Notes: generated by a model from the letters alone, not told the origin. A stretch of DNA of 64,000 nucleotides from Fodinicola feengrottensis (GCF_010993775.1 NZ_WOTO01000002.1:62001-126000), one strand, 5' to 3'; counted from the stretch's first letter, positions 1 to 8,566 are shown. Translations and numbers: made by a program.

Positions 1-171
1 ACGGCGGTGATGAGCTCGGCGAACGGTCGCCCGTACGACGACGGCCGGCTGCGCATCGACACTGTGTACGACCAGGAGCGGGCAAGTCTGAAGATTGTTT
101 TGTTGGGTGGTTTGGAAACCACTGGTGAAATGCTGAAAATGATCCACGTGATTCTGGAGGACACGCCATGA
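1..171 (+). CDS. 3' end of an unrecognised gene, coupled to DUF4180
   Basis: Only the last 56 codons are in the window; the gene starts to the left of base 1. The frame is open to a TGA at 169-171 that overlaps the ATG of the next gene (ATGA), so the two are probably co-translated. The visible tail (including RIDTVYDQERASLKIVLLGG) is charged and then hydrophobic, with no motif I recognise. From general knowledge, DUF4180 genes in actinobacteria often follow a small winged-helix regulator, so this could be its effector or dimerisation end, but that is inference from position only. Confidence 0.5.
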   Translation, partial: TAVMSSANGRPYDDGRLRIDTVYDQERASLKIVLLGGLETTGEMLKMIHVILEDTP

Positions 172-554
172 TCGGCACCGTGCTGGAGCTGTCCGGCGTG
201 AACGTGTTTGTCTGCGCGGAGGACGGTCCGGCGATGGTCGGCGACGCGGACGCGGTCGACGTGCTGGGCAGCATGTACGGCCTCGGTACCCGCTGGGCGG
301 CCATCCCGGTCGGCCGGCTGGCTGGCGACTTTTTCCAGCTGAGTACGGGGATTGCCGGCGCGATGGTCGGGAAACTGGTCGGATACCAGGTCAGAGTGGC
401 GATCGTCGGTGACATTTCCTCGTACGCGGCGGCCAGCGAGCCGTTCCGGGACTGGGTCCGCGAGTCGAACCGCGGCACCGATGTGTGGTTTGTCTCCGAT
501 CTGGACGAGCTGGCCGAACGGCTGACGCAGAACACCCGCGCTAGGTTGACCTAA
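168..554 (+). CDS. DUF4180 domain protein
   Basis: A 128-residue cytoplasmic protein of unknown function that fills the usual length of the DUF4180 family. The family signature is in the C-terminal half: a GDIS segment followed by an alanine-rich helix and then FRDWVRESNRGTDVWFVSDLDELAERL. No signal peptide or membrane segment is seen. The ATG overlaps the stop of the upstream gene, so translation is likely coupled. The family has no established reaction; it usually sits next to transcription regulators. The frame is intact, unlike many of its neighbours. Confidence 0.75.
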   Translation: MIGTVLELSGVNVFVCAEDGPAMVGDADAVDVLGSMYGLGTRWAAIPVGRLAGDFFQLSTGIAGAMVGKLVGYQVRVAIVGDISSYAAASEPFRDWVRESNRGTDVWFVSDLDELAERLTQNTRARLT

Positions 555-569
555 ACCCAAGGAGCGTCA

Positions 570-1343
570 GTGGACCTGTTTGATCTGAGCGGCAAGGTGG
601 CGGTGGTGACCGGCGGCAGCCGGGGGGGATCGGTTTCATGATCGCCCAGGGCCTGCTGCGAGCCGGGGGCGCGGGTGATTATCAGCAGCCGCAAGGAAGC
701 TGAGCTGACCGACGCCGCCGAACGGTTGCGGGCCGACGGTGACGTGACCGCATTCCGGTCCGACCTGTCCACCGAGGCCGGCTGCTTCGCGCTGACCGCC
801 CAGATCGCCGACCAGGAGCCGCTGGTCCATGCGCTTTTCAACAATGCCGGGGCCGCCTGGGGTGCGCCGCTGGAGGAATTCCCGGACTCCGGGTGGAGCA
901 AGGTGCTCGACCTGAACGTCCGGGGCGTTTTCCATCTGACCCGCCTATTGCTTCCGCAGCTGCGGGCCGCTTCCACCCCGGACGACCCATCTCGGGTCGT
1001 CAACATCGGGAGTATTGACGGGATCCGGGTGCCGGCGCGCGGCTTCGACAACTATTCGTACAGCGCCAGCAAAGCCGCTGTCCACATGCTCACCCGTCAC
1101 CTCGCCCGGGACCTCGCGCCGGACATCCTGGTCAACGCGATCGCACCCGGTCCTTTCGAGTCGAAAATGACGGCCGGCCTGCTGGCCCAGTACGGCGACG
1201 AGTTCGGCAAGATGGCTCCGCTTCGCCGGATGGGCCGCCCCGAGGACATGGCCGGCGTCGCGATCTATCTGGCCAGCCGCGCCAGCACTTTCGTCACGGG
1301 TGCGGTGATCCCCGTCGACGGCGGCATCAGCTCACTCGGCTAG
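570..1343 (+). CDS. short-chain dehydrogenase/reductase (frame broken twice)
   Basis: Classical SDR oxidoreductase of about 257 residues using NAD(P)H; substrate unknown. It starts at GTG 570, with GGAG 9 bases upstream, and reads VDLFDLSGKVAVVTGGSRG, the TGxxxGxG cofactor motif. The frame then slips in a run of seven G near 618-625, and again in a G run near 665-669, before continuing as RVIISSRKEAEL. Later motifs are NNAG, the catalytic serine region (NIGSIDG), YSASK (Tyr and Lys of the active site) and a C-terminal FVTGAVIPVDGG typical of gluconate- or 3-oxoacyl-type SDRs. Both slips are in homopolymers and look like sequencing errors. Its stop overlaps the stop of the convergent regulator fragment at 1340-1342. 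Confidence 0.8.
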
Positions 1344-1946
1344 TTTCCTGCGGCTTGGGACGTCCGCACCCATTGGGCGAGGGCGACCCGCGACTCCAGC
1401 CGCAGCCGGTGGTAGCTGTTCCGCAAGTGTGATTCGACCGTACGTTCGCTCGCTGATCGTCAGTCTCTGCGCGATGTGCGCGTTGGAGAGGCCGTCGGCG
1501 ACCAGCGTGGCGATCTCAGATTCCCGCCGGCTGAGCGGTTCGAGCCGCTCGGAGGCCGGCAGGTGCATGCCGCGCGCGGCAGCGAGCCGCCGGCATCGCC
1601 GAGCCCAGGAATGCATCTCGGCGCGTTCGAACGTGTCCAGGCAGGCCACGATCGCGGCCCGGGTGTCGTCGGCCCGGTCGGTACGCAGCTCGGCCCACTC
1701 CAGCCGGGCCTGCGCGGCGAGCAGGTGCGCACCGACCGCGGCCAATCCGTCGGCGGCCGCGTCGAGCCGGCCTACGCCCCGCTCCACCTCGCCATAAGCG
1801 CCGGCCGACAACCCGTCGATCCGGGCGCCGAGCGCGGCCAGGAAGTCGCCGGTCCGGCCGGTCGTACGCAGGTGGGTCGCCATGCGTACGACCTCGTCTT
1901 CACCGGCGAGTGCGAGGAATCCCCGCTCGGCCACGCTGCTCGTCAT
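1340..1946 (-). pseudogene. C-terminal remnant of a LuxR-family (LAL-type) regulator
   Basis: About 200 residues matching only the end of large ATP-binding LuxR regulators, which are normally about 900 residues with an N-terminal AAA domain. No P-loop or ATPase part is present upstream, where 1947-2088 holds nothing recognisable. The helix-turn-helix reads LSRRESEIATLVADGLSNAH and then IAQRLTISERT. Four extra bases near 1437 (a repeated TACG/TTCG stretch) then break the frame; in the restored frame the end is VESHLRNSYHRLRLESRVAL, the usual recognition helix, with a TAG at 1340-1342. The loss of the N-terminal 700 residues is not a base-calling matter, so I call it a remnant. Confidence 0.65.
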
Positions 1947-2088
1947 GGATCGCCTCGCTCGCCGCCGGTGTGCTCTCACTCAGGAGGCGTAAACCCGGCG
2001 ACGAACAATCCGTACGGTCAGAACCGCCAGTGCGCGGCTTCGGCCACCCAGACCGCTGGCCCGGCGCAGCTCGGCCAGCAGCCGAGCA

Positions 2089-2793
2089 CTAGGACCGCTT
2101 GTTCGCCTGGACGACAGCGAACGGCTGGATGACCGACAGGCTCGGCAACTGGGCGAGGCGGTCGAACAGGTCCTGTTTGAAGCTCGCCAGCCGCTCGTCG
2201 TCGAGCTGTTCGAGGAACCACCGGTGGCCATGCGACCAGTGCCACTGCCACACGTCGTCCGCGTTCGCGAACGCCAACGTGAACTGGTCGGGCATCACCT
2301 GCATGTCGACCAAACCGGCCTTCGGTAGCTTGGCGGGAATGTCGGCGAGGTCTGGCACTTCTCCGATCGGCAGCGGTTTCAGGTCGTACTTTCGGCACAG
2401 TTCCTCGAAGATCTGGAAAGGTTCGGTCACCGCCCCGGGGGCGGTGACCAGCAGCCGGCCGCCGGGGCGCACCACCCGAGCGATCTCGGCCAGCCCGCCG
2501 TCCAGACCGACGAAGATCAACGCCATCCCGCAGAGCACCACGTCGAAGGAGTTGTCCGGGAACTCCAGCCGGGAGGCGTCCATCTCGATGACCTCGGCGT
2601 GGTCGGCGCCTGCCGTACGCAACGCGCTCCGGGCGGCCGCGACCATGCTCGGCGCGTAGTCGACGCCTACCGCCCGCCCGGTCGGGCTGACCGCCAACGC
2701 GGCTGGTACCAGCGAGGTCCCGGTCCCGCAGGCAACATCGAGCACGTGGTCGCCCGGCTTCAGCTCGGCCCGCTCGGCCAGCCGCCGGCCCAT
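2089..2793 (-). CDS. class I SAM-dependent methyltransferase
   Basis: A 234-residue methyltransferase of the UbiE/Methyltransf_11 type. The SAM-binding motif I is VLDVACGTGTSLVP, followed by the acidic loop GVDYAPSMV, a motif II segment (DASRLEFPDNSFDVVLC) and RVVRPGGRLLVTAPG. Substrate unknown. The ATG at 2793 is taken because the same frame upstream has a TGA (2840-2842). Beyond that stop the frame still reads MNEDFMAV and DRTAQTYETITPFFQPMG, which looks like the natural N-terminus of this family, so about 25 residues may be missing through a single point change. The TGA lies inside a 15-base dyad (GCGGTCTCAGACCGC, 2836-2850). Confidence 0.8.
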   Translation of the reverse strand: MGRRLAERAELKPGDHVLDVACGTGTSLVPAALAVSPTGRAVGVDYAPSMVAAARSALRTAGADHAEVIEMDASRLEFPDNSFDVVLCGMALIFVGLDGGLAEIARVVRPGGRLLVTAPGAVTEPFQIFEELCRKYDLKPLPIGEVPDLADIPAKLPKAGLVDMQVMPDQFTLAFANADDVWQWHWSHGHRWFLEQLDDERLASFKQDLFDRLAQLPSLSVIQPFAVVQANKRS

Positions 2794-3131
2794 GGGCTGG
2801 AAGAACGGGGTGATCGTTTCGTACGTTTGCGCGGTGCGGTCTCAGACCGCCATGAAGTCTTCGTTCATGACACGGAGCGTAATCGTCCCCGGACGGCCGG
2901 GAAAGCCGACGCGCTCTCGTACGATGGTGTGAAAGACCAGGTGGCGGCCTCAATGTGACGCCACCGAGGCTACCGAGGCCGGCGCGGTCGACCGCGCCCG
3001 GCCTGTCATGAGGGCAGCCGGATTCAGTGCTCGTACGGACAGTCGTCAGCCGCCAATCCGCGGATGCGGGACTGGGACCCAGATGACCTACGGTCGCAGT
3101 CCTTTCGCACGAGTTTTCTGGCAGGTTTGCC
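2794..3131. other. intergenic stretch with a strong hairpin
   Basis: There is no convincing gene in these 338 bases. They hold the 5' relic of the methyltransferase frame (2794-2869), a 7-base stem GGTGGCG/CGCCACC around 2941-2964, and a GC-rich inverted repeat at 2977-3003 (GGCCGG-CGCGGTC with its complement, one bulge). The hairpin has no T tract on either strand. It could still be the end signal for the minus-strand ureohydrolase gene, which stops at 3132. Confidence 0.4.
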
Positions 3132-4164
3132 CTACCGCTGGCCGGGATCGGGCCGGTCGGCGAGCAGTGGCAGCAGCTGATTCCAGGTGGTGCCGTCGCG
3201 GGCATCCCGGCGACGGCGGGCGATCGCGCTGAGCGACTCCAACACGACCCGGTTGGCCAGCGCGGCGGTGATGTCGGCGTGGTCGTACGGCGGGCTGACC
3301 TCCACCACGTCGACGCCGACCACCGGCAACTCCAGGCAGATCCGCCGGACCGAGTCCAGTAGTTCGCGGGCGGACAGTCCGCCGGGCTCGGGGGTGCCGG
3401 TGCCGGGCGCGTGTCCCGGATCGCAGACATCGATGTCCACGGACAGAAAGACGCCGTCGCAGTCGTCCATCGCGATCGCGAAGGCATCGGTGAGGCACTC
3501 GTCCAGGCCGCGCTGGACCACCTCGGTCATCTCGTACGAGCGCATGTTCTGCTCGGCCATCCAGTTTAGCGTCGCCGGCTCCGGCCAGTAACCGCGCAGG
3601 CCGATCTGCAGGAACCGGTCGGCCCGCAGCGCGCCGGACTCGATCAGCCGGCGCATCGGCGCGCCATGGCCCCACAGTGAGCCGAACTCGATGTCCCCGG
3701 TGTCCGCGTGCGCGTCGAAGTGGATCATCGAGACTCGGCCATGGCCGAGCACGTTGGCCACACCTTTCGCGTCCGGGAAAGCGATCGCGTGGTCGCCGCC
3801 GAGGATCACTGGAATCGCTCCGGAACCGGACACCTGCTCCACCGCCGCTTCCAGGTCCGCGAGAGATTTCGCCGCGTCACCGAAAAAACATCTCCACATC
3901 GCCGGCGTCGAGCACCCGTAGGTCCTTGAGCCCGTCGGTGCGCAACGCGAGGCTCGGTCGCGACCCGTCGTGCGGCAGGTAGTCGGTGGCCCGGATCGCC
4001 TGCGGCCCGAACCGGGTGCCCGGCCGGTGCGAGGTGCCGCCGTCGAATGGGGCGCCGAGGATCACCACGTCAGCGCCCTCGTACGTCGTCGGGTCAGTCA
4101 GATCGCACCGGTCAACGCCGAGAAACGTGAAGTCAGGTCCGTATTGAGCGCCATAGCGGGTCAT
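3132..4164 (-). CDS. agmatinase/arginase-family ureohydrolase (one frame slip)
   Basis: Manganese hydrolase that splits urea from a guanidino compound; agmatine, guanidinobutyrate or a similar substrate cannot be told apart here. The N-terminal part (MTRYGAQYGPDFTFLGVDRC, then VVILGAPFDGGTSHRPGTRF) and the rest are joined by a slip in a run of six A near 3883-3888. All metal-ligand motifs are present: GGDHAI, FDAHADTG and SVDIDVCDPGHAPGTGTPEP. Restored length is about 345 residues, normal for the family. It is followed 12 bases upstream by a methyltransferase gene on the same strand. Agmatinase is my first choice because of the GTPEPGG loop. Confidence 0.85.
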
Positions 4165-4176
4165 GCCGCGATCGTG

Positions 4177-4911
4177 TCACGCCGGCCTTGTCGCCGTCAC
4201 CAGACTGGTGCCCGTCCACGGTCCGCCGTACCAAAAACGCCACCCCAGTCCGCGTACGCGAACATCGTTCGCGCCGAGCTCGCGTAGTCGGTTGGCGTAT
4301 GCCCGCACGTGCCGGAAGTCCGCGATCGCCAGCTGGCCACCGGGGCGTACCACCCGCAGCGCCTCGTCGATCGCAGTCAACCGGCTCTTGCCGGGGATGT
4401 TGTGGATCGCGAGACTGCTCACCACTAGATCGAAGCTCGCGTCCGGAAACGGCAGCTCGGTCATGTCGCCGGTGCGTAGCTCGATGCGGTCCCGTACGCC
4501 TTCGGCCGTGGCGTTCTGCGCGGTGACTTCCTCGGAGTTGCCGGATTGGTCAACGGTCCGCCAGAGGTCGACGCCGACCGCCTGTCCGGTGGGCAGTCGT
4601 TTGGCGGCCTGCACGAGCACCATGCCGCGTCCGCAACCGAGATCCACCACCTTTTCGTCGCCGCGCAGCGCCAGCTGGTCGAGCAGCGCGGCCCACACCC
4701 TGACCTTGCCGCGCCGGGTCGTGTAGAGATAGCTGGCGGCCATGGCGAGCATGCCGACCGTCCACACGGCCCACCAGATCGTCAGCGCGGCTGGCCAGTG
4801 AAAGAGCAGCGATATCACGAAAAGTATGGCGAAGATGACGCCCATGAGAATCATCGAAAAAGGAGCGTAGGGGGCATCGACTCCATAGTCGGCCCGCGGT
4901 TCTGTGGTCAT
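4177..4911 (-). CDS. membrane-anchored class I methyltransferase
   Basis: 244 residues, intact. Two hydrophobic segments near the N-terminus (about residues 18-38 and 44-62) anchor it to the membrane. A cytoplasmic methyltransferase domain follows, with VVDLGCGRGMVLVQAAKRLP, GVDLW, LRTGDMTELPFPDASFDLVV and LRVVRPGGQLAIADF. The TM-TM-methyltransferase layout is common in actinobacterial proteins of unknown substrate. It lies directly upstream of the ureohydrolase (12-base gap), so the two may form an operon. Confidence 0.8.
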   Translation of the reverse strand: MTTEPRADYGVDAPYAPFSMILMGVIFAILFVISLLFHWPAALTIWWAVWTVGMLAMAASYLYTTRRGKVRVWAALLDQLALRGDEKVVDLGCGRGMVLVQAAKRLPTGQAVGVDLWRTVDQSGNSEEVTAQNATAEGVRDRIELRTGDMTELPFPDASFDLVVSSLAIHNIPGKSRLTAIDEALRVVRPGGQLAIADFRHVRAYANRLRELGANDVRVRGLGWRFWYGGPWTGTSLVTATRPA

Positions 4912-5052
4912 GGCGGGAACTGTAGCGGCGCCTGCGTGTCTCGGCCTGTTCGCTTCGGCGGCCGCCGGCCATGACGGTTGTCATGGATTCTCGCGGCTAC
5001 CACCCAGTGGGGATGAAGTCGAGACCTTGGTCACGCCTCACATGGTGCCCCG

Positions 5053-5803
5053 TTAGAACGGTGGTGGTGGATAGTCGTCGTTGGGTGTGACGTCGTAGAT
5101 GCGTCCGGTGGGGCTGGTCCAGAGGAATCGGCCTGGTGTGGGTTGGGTGACGGTCCAGCCGTGTTCTTTGATGTCGTTATGGAATTTGCATGCCGGTCCG
5201 GCGCTGTCGTACGCGGTTTTTCTACTCGCCTTTCGGAGACCAGTTTCTTGCGGCGGGTTTCGGCGGCTGCTGGGTCGATTTTGATGACCTCCCGGCGGGC
5301 CTTGTCTCGGATCGATCGAGGTGTTTTCGAGTCGGCGCCGGGTGGACCTTTTCTTCGACTTTGCGGGCGTCTTGGGGTGAGAGGTGGCCGACCTGGTCCG
5401 CGAAGGTGAAGGCTTTGCGTAGGTTAAGGTGACCGTGAGACATCCCGGCCATGGTGCCGGGGAGTTCGTGGACGAGTTGGTACGCCAAGTTCAGTTGTTT
5501 CTGGGCCGCTGACAGGCTCCAGGTCAGCATTGCGGCGATTTCCCCGGCCGCGTATTTAGAGAACGCTGCGCCAACAGCGGGGCGGGCGTTGGTGAAGCGG
5601 TCCATAAACCGCATCTGCATCGCCTGCGTATACGAAATCACCTTGTCCAGCGCCTCGACCGCGGCCAGCGCGGTGTCCGCGTCGGCTCGGCCGTACCGGT
5701 CGAGTTCTTCCAGCATCTGCAGGGGGACCCCGCTGGGTGGCATGGTGCGCCACCACTGCTTGTTCGGGTCGGTGAATTCCGGTCGCCTTCGCTTTCTGCT
5801 CAT
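5053..5803 (-). pseudogene. DUF222-HNH (13E12-type) gene with an internal deletion
   Basis: The first part (from ATG 5803) reads as the N-terminal half of DUF222 proteins, including LEELDRYGRADADTALAAVE, then a slip near 5330 followed by DPAAAETRRKKLVSERRVEK. At about 5225 this runs abruptly into the very end of an HNH nuclease, ACKFHNDIKEHGWTVTQ, closed by PNDDYPPPPF and a TAA at 5053-5055. The second half of DUF222 and the front of the HNH site (roughly 200 residues) are missing. Intact relatives are about 400-500 residues and are often repeated in actinobacterial genomes. The missing stretch cannot be a base-calling slip, so the gene is dead or rebuilt. Confidence 0.75.
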
Positions 5804-5822
5804 GACACGATTTTACCGGCCA

Positions 5823-6017
5823 CTACCGACAATTGGGCCACCAATTTCGGTTCTGTGGATAACAAACATAGCCTTGGTCGCCCTGTGAATAACGTCGAGT
5901 GCGAGACATTGGGCTGCGTTCGATGAGCCTGTGACTGTCCAGCGGCGCGAAAGTGAGCACGACCGCGACCGCCACGGTCGCCGCCGTCCCGGCACGTAAG
6001 CCGCCTTTTGAAGGCAT
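5823..6017 (-). pseudogene. broken exported-protein gene behind a B12-riboswitch-like leader
   Basis: Starts at ATG 6017 with a GGGTGGAG ribosome site 8 bases upstream and encodes a clear signal peptide: MPSKGG, then GLRAGTAATVAVAVVLTFAP, a positive start followed by a hydrophobic stretch. After about 35 residues the sequence loses any domain-like character and stops after 64 residues, next to the decayed DUF222-HNH gene. I infer the 5' end of a secreted or membrane protein gene, the rest lost or displaced. The leader upstream (6056-6150) suggests the original gene was B12-controlled. Confidence 0.45.
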
Positions 6018-6055
6018 CGCTAGGGCTCCACCCTGTAGACCTCGACAGCTTTACT

Positions 6056-6150
6056 TCAGGAGCCGCTCGGGTTCTGGGCATTCCGACTCGCGGCATAAAG
6101 CCGCCTACGGTTGCGGGTCAGCGCCCGGTTTTGACCGGCTTCCCCCCAGA
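6056..6150 (-). promoter_or_regulatory. variant cobalamin riboswitch
   Basis: Read on the minus strand it has the B12-box order: GGGGAAGCCGGTCAAAACC, then GGCGCTGACCCGCAACCGT, a GGCGGCTTTATGCCGC hairpin, GAGTCGGAATGCCC and GAGCGGCTCCTG. The first block differs from the usual GGTGxxAATCC by a C in place of G and a missing T. It lies about 40 bases upstream of the start of a signal-peptide gene fragment. Confidence is held down by the variant box and the damaged downstream gene. Confidence 0.65.
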
Positions 6151-6195
6151 AAGCGAGCAATCTGTAGTTTTCTGTGCCGCCAGCCGGCGGCCACG

Positions 6196-7379
6196 TCACG
6201 TCCGCTTTTCGGTCAGCCAGAACAGTAGCGCGAGAATCGGCAGAATAGCGCCGAAAACCACCAGCCCGGTCCAGCCGGTGAGGTCGTACGCCAGCGACCC
6301 GAGCTCCGAACCGGCCGCGCCACCGAGAAAGAACGTGGCCAGATAGACGCTGTTCAGGCGGGCCCGCGCGGACGCGTCCAGCCGGTAGATTGTGTGCTGC
6401 CCGAAGACCAGAGTGCTCTGCACGGCCATGTCGATGGCGACCGCGGCGACGGCCAGCAACACAATGCTGTGCCGGCCAAATCCGGCGACTCGAAGGCCAC
6501 CGCCGCGACTCCGAAGGCGGTCGCTGTCAGTGGTTTGGACAAGCCCCGGTCGGCCCACCGGCCGGCGAGCGGCGCTGCGAGGGCGCCACCGGCTCCGACC
6601 AGGGCGAACAGGCCAACGCCGAGCTGTGAGTAGCCGAAAGGAGGCGAGGTCAGCACGTACGAGACAGTCGTCCAGAAAGCGCTGAAGGCGCCGAACATCG
6701 CCGCCTGATAGAGCGCGCGACGGCGCAGTTCCGGGTGTGTACGGGCAAGCCGTACGGTCGATCGCAGGAGCGCGCCGTAGGCGACCGTGGTACTGGGCGC
6801 GCGGCGCGGAAGCGCGAACCGCAGTGCGACGGCCAGCACGGCCATAAAACCGGCCGCGGTCAGGAAAACCACCCGCCAGCTGGTCGCCTCGGCGAGCCAG
6901 CTGCCGATCGTACGAGACAGCAGGACGCCGGTGAGCAGGCCCGCTACGACCCGCCCCACGATCCGGCCGCGCAGGTGATCGGGTGCGAGGCCGGCCGCGA
7001 ACGGCACCAGAATCTGTACGACCACCGAGGTCGCTCCGCTGATCAGCGCGCCCGCCAGCAGGACCGGGAAGCTCGGCGCGAAACCGGCCACCGCCATGCC
7101 GATCGTGGTGATCACCAGTAGCACGGACACCAACCGGCGGGTCTCGGCCCGGTCGCCGAGCGGCACCAGGAACAGCATCCCGGCCGCGTAGCCGACCTGG
7201 GTGGCGGTGATCAGGCCGCCGGCCACCACCTTGCTGATGCTGAAGGACTGGCTGAGTTCTGCCAACAGCGGCTGTGCGTAATAAAGGTTGGCGACGGTCA
7301 GCCCGCAAGCGACCGCGAGCAGGGTGATCAGCCAGCCGGGCGGCGCCTGAGTGCTGATGGACGACTTCGTCAGGGTCAC
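6196..7379 (-). CDS. MFS drug/sugar efflux transporter (one frame slip)
   Basis: Proton-driven exporter of the major facilitator superfamily, 12 membrane segments over about 394 residues. The N-terminal half is continuous from ATG 7379 and contains the loop motif VPLGDRAETRRLVS between segments 2 and 3. A slip near 6480-6490 moves the end to another frame, which continues HSIVLLAVAAVAIDMAVQST through LFWLTEKRT. The overall pattern resembles the AraJ/YdhP group. It is divergently transcribed from a CGNR-type regulator, with palindromic sites between, so that protein is its likely repressor and the substrate may be a drug or inducer. Confidence 0.8.
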
Positions 7380-7397
7380 GGAAAGCCTCTCGCCAAT

Positions 7398-7445
7398 GGA
7401 ACCTGTTTTAACCGGTTCCAGAACCGTACCAGTTAAACCGGTGCC
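7398..7445. promoter_or_regulatory. candidate operators between MFS and CGNR genes
   Basis: The divergent intergenic region holds a perfect dyad GGAACC (7398-7403) / GGTTCC (7414-7419) and two similar blocks, TTTTAACCGGTTCC and AGTTAAACCGGTGCC, about 20 bases apart. Such repeats between a transporter and a small regulator usually bind that regulator. This is inference from sequence symmetry and position. Confidence 0.45.
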
Positions 7446-7462
7446 ACGGGTATGGTGTGTCC

Positions 7463-7998
7463 ATGACTGTGGTGTTCCGGCAGGGCGCTGGGCGGCTCTG
7501 CCTCGACTTCGTCCGCACGCTGCGCCTGCGCGGCAAACCGGGCGTTGTCGAGGAGCTCCCGGACGCGGCCGCGCTGGCTGAGTGGGTCCGCCAGTGCGGC
7601 CCGGCCGAGCCCACTGGCGTACCGGACTTCGTCCAGGTCAAGGCCGCTCAGGAGTTGCGAGAAGCGTTTTTTCGGGCTGATCGCGACCGAACCGACGGCG
7701 ACCGACCGCCAGGTGATCAATGCCGCCGCGCGCGCGGCCGGTGCCGGCGCCGCGGCTGGAGCCGTCCGGCCAGCTCACCTGGGCCGCCGAAGACGTGGTG
7801 AACGCGACCTTGGCGCTGGTGGCGCGGGACGCGCTCGACCTCGCCACTTCGCCGGCGCTCGTACGAGTGCACGCCTGCGCGAACCCGGACTGTTCGGCGT
7901 TGTTCCTGGACAGTTCCCGGCCCGGTACGCGTCGGTGGTGCTCGATGGACACCTGCGGCAATCGCGCGAAGAAGGAAACTCTGCGCAGCAAGTCCTGA
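7463..7998 (+). CDS. ABATE/CGNR zinc-finger regulator (frame broken)
   Basis: About 180 residues. The N-terminal ABATE domain starts RLCLDFVRTLRLRGKPGVVE from ATG 7463 (GTG 7457 is an alternative). The frame slips near 7680 and again near 7730. The C-terminal CGNR zinc finger is complete: VHACANPDCSALFLDSSRPG, then RRWCSMDTCGNRAKKE, with four cysteines as ligands. Proteins of this type are putative transcription regulators, stress-linked in actinobacteria. It lies divergent from the MFS gene and probably controls it and itself. Confidence 0.75.
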
Positions 7999-8017
7999 AC
8001 GTGAAGCACGTGACAAT

Positions 8018-8029
8018 ACTTGCGCAAGT
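8018..8029. promoter_or_regulatory. palindrome ACTTGCGCAAGT upstream of the mgtC-like gene
   Basis: A perfect 12-base palindrome, extended imperfectly to CAATACTTGC/GCAAGTGTTTG, 60 bases before the mgtC-like start and 20 bases after the CGNR gene. It suits a dimeric repressor site overlapping the promoter. No regulator is identified. Confidence 0.4.
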
Positions 8030-8089
8030 GTTTGACTATCGACCTCTGGTGGGCTCTACTGGTCGGGGCTGAGAGGGAGGTGGACGGAC

Positions 8090-8566
8090 ATGACCACCCT
8101 GGAAATGGTGATCAGAGTCGCCGCCGGACTCGGTTTCGGCGCGGCGATTGGATTTGAGCGGCAATACCGGGCCAGGATGGCGGGATTGCGTACGAACGCA
8201 CTGGTGGCGGTCGGTGCCACTCTGTTCGTGGTGATGTCCTCGTACGGATTCGGTGGCCTGTCCGGCAGTGGTGCGGCGGACCCGACCCGGGGTCGCGGCG
8301 CAAATCGTGTCCGGCATCGGATTTCTGGGCGCTGGCGTGATTATGCGAGAGGGATTGACCGTCCGAGGGGGCTGAACACCGCGGCCACCTTTTGGTGCTC
8401 GGCCGCGGTCGGCTCGCTGGCCGGCGCCGGCCTCTTCCAGGTCGCGATCACCGGTACGGCGGCCGTGCTGTTGGTCAACATCGTGCTGCGGACCGTCGCG
8501 CGGGGGATGGACCGTCGACCGCACCGCGGTGCCGAGCAGCCCCCGTGCGCCGAGGACGAAGAATAG
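8090..8566 (+). CDS. MgtC/SapB-family membrane protein (two compensating slips)
   Basis: Small integral membrane protein of the MgtC/SapB/SrpB/YhiD family, linked to magnesium limitation and acid or intracellular survival; its biochemical role is not settled. From ATG 8090 (GGGAGG upstream) it reads GLGFGAAIGFERQYRARMAG, the family hallmark, then LRTNALVAVGATLFV. The frame slips near 8285 and returns near 8355; in the restored middle the conserved VAAQIVSGIGFLGAGVIMRE is visible. It ends with two membrane segments and a short charged tail. Restored length is about 158 residues, the short form of the family. Confidence 0.8.
   Translation: MTTLEMVIRVAAGLGFGAAIGFERQYRARMAGLRTNALVAVGATLFVVMSSYGFGGLSGSGAADPTRGRGANRVRHRISGRWRDYARGIDRPRGLNTAATFWCSAAVGSLAGAGLFQVAITGTAAVLLVNIVLRTVARGMDRRPHRGAEQPPCAEDEE

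Noticed and set aside
1476-2132. Long open frame on the plus strand opposite the LuxR remnant
   Set aside because: It has no family motif, and its composition (Gly, Arg, Gln and Pro rich) is that of an antisense shadow of GC-rich coding DNA.
2018-3487. 489-codon minus-strand open frame across the methyltransferase and ureohydrolase genes
   Set aside because: It overlaps two well-supported genes in another frame and shows Arg/Pro/Ser shadow composition.
5850-5900. DnaA-box-like TGTGGATAA and TGTGAATAA as a replication origin
   Set aside because: Only two boxes, no AT-rich unwinding region and no dnaA or dnaN nearby.
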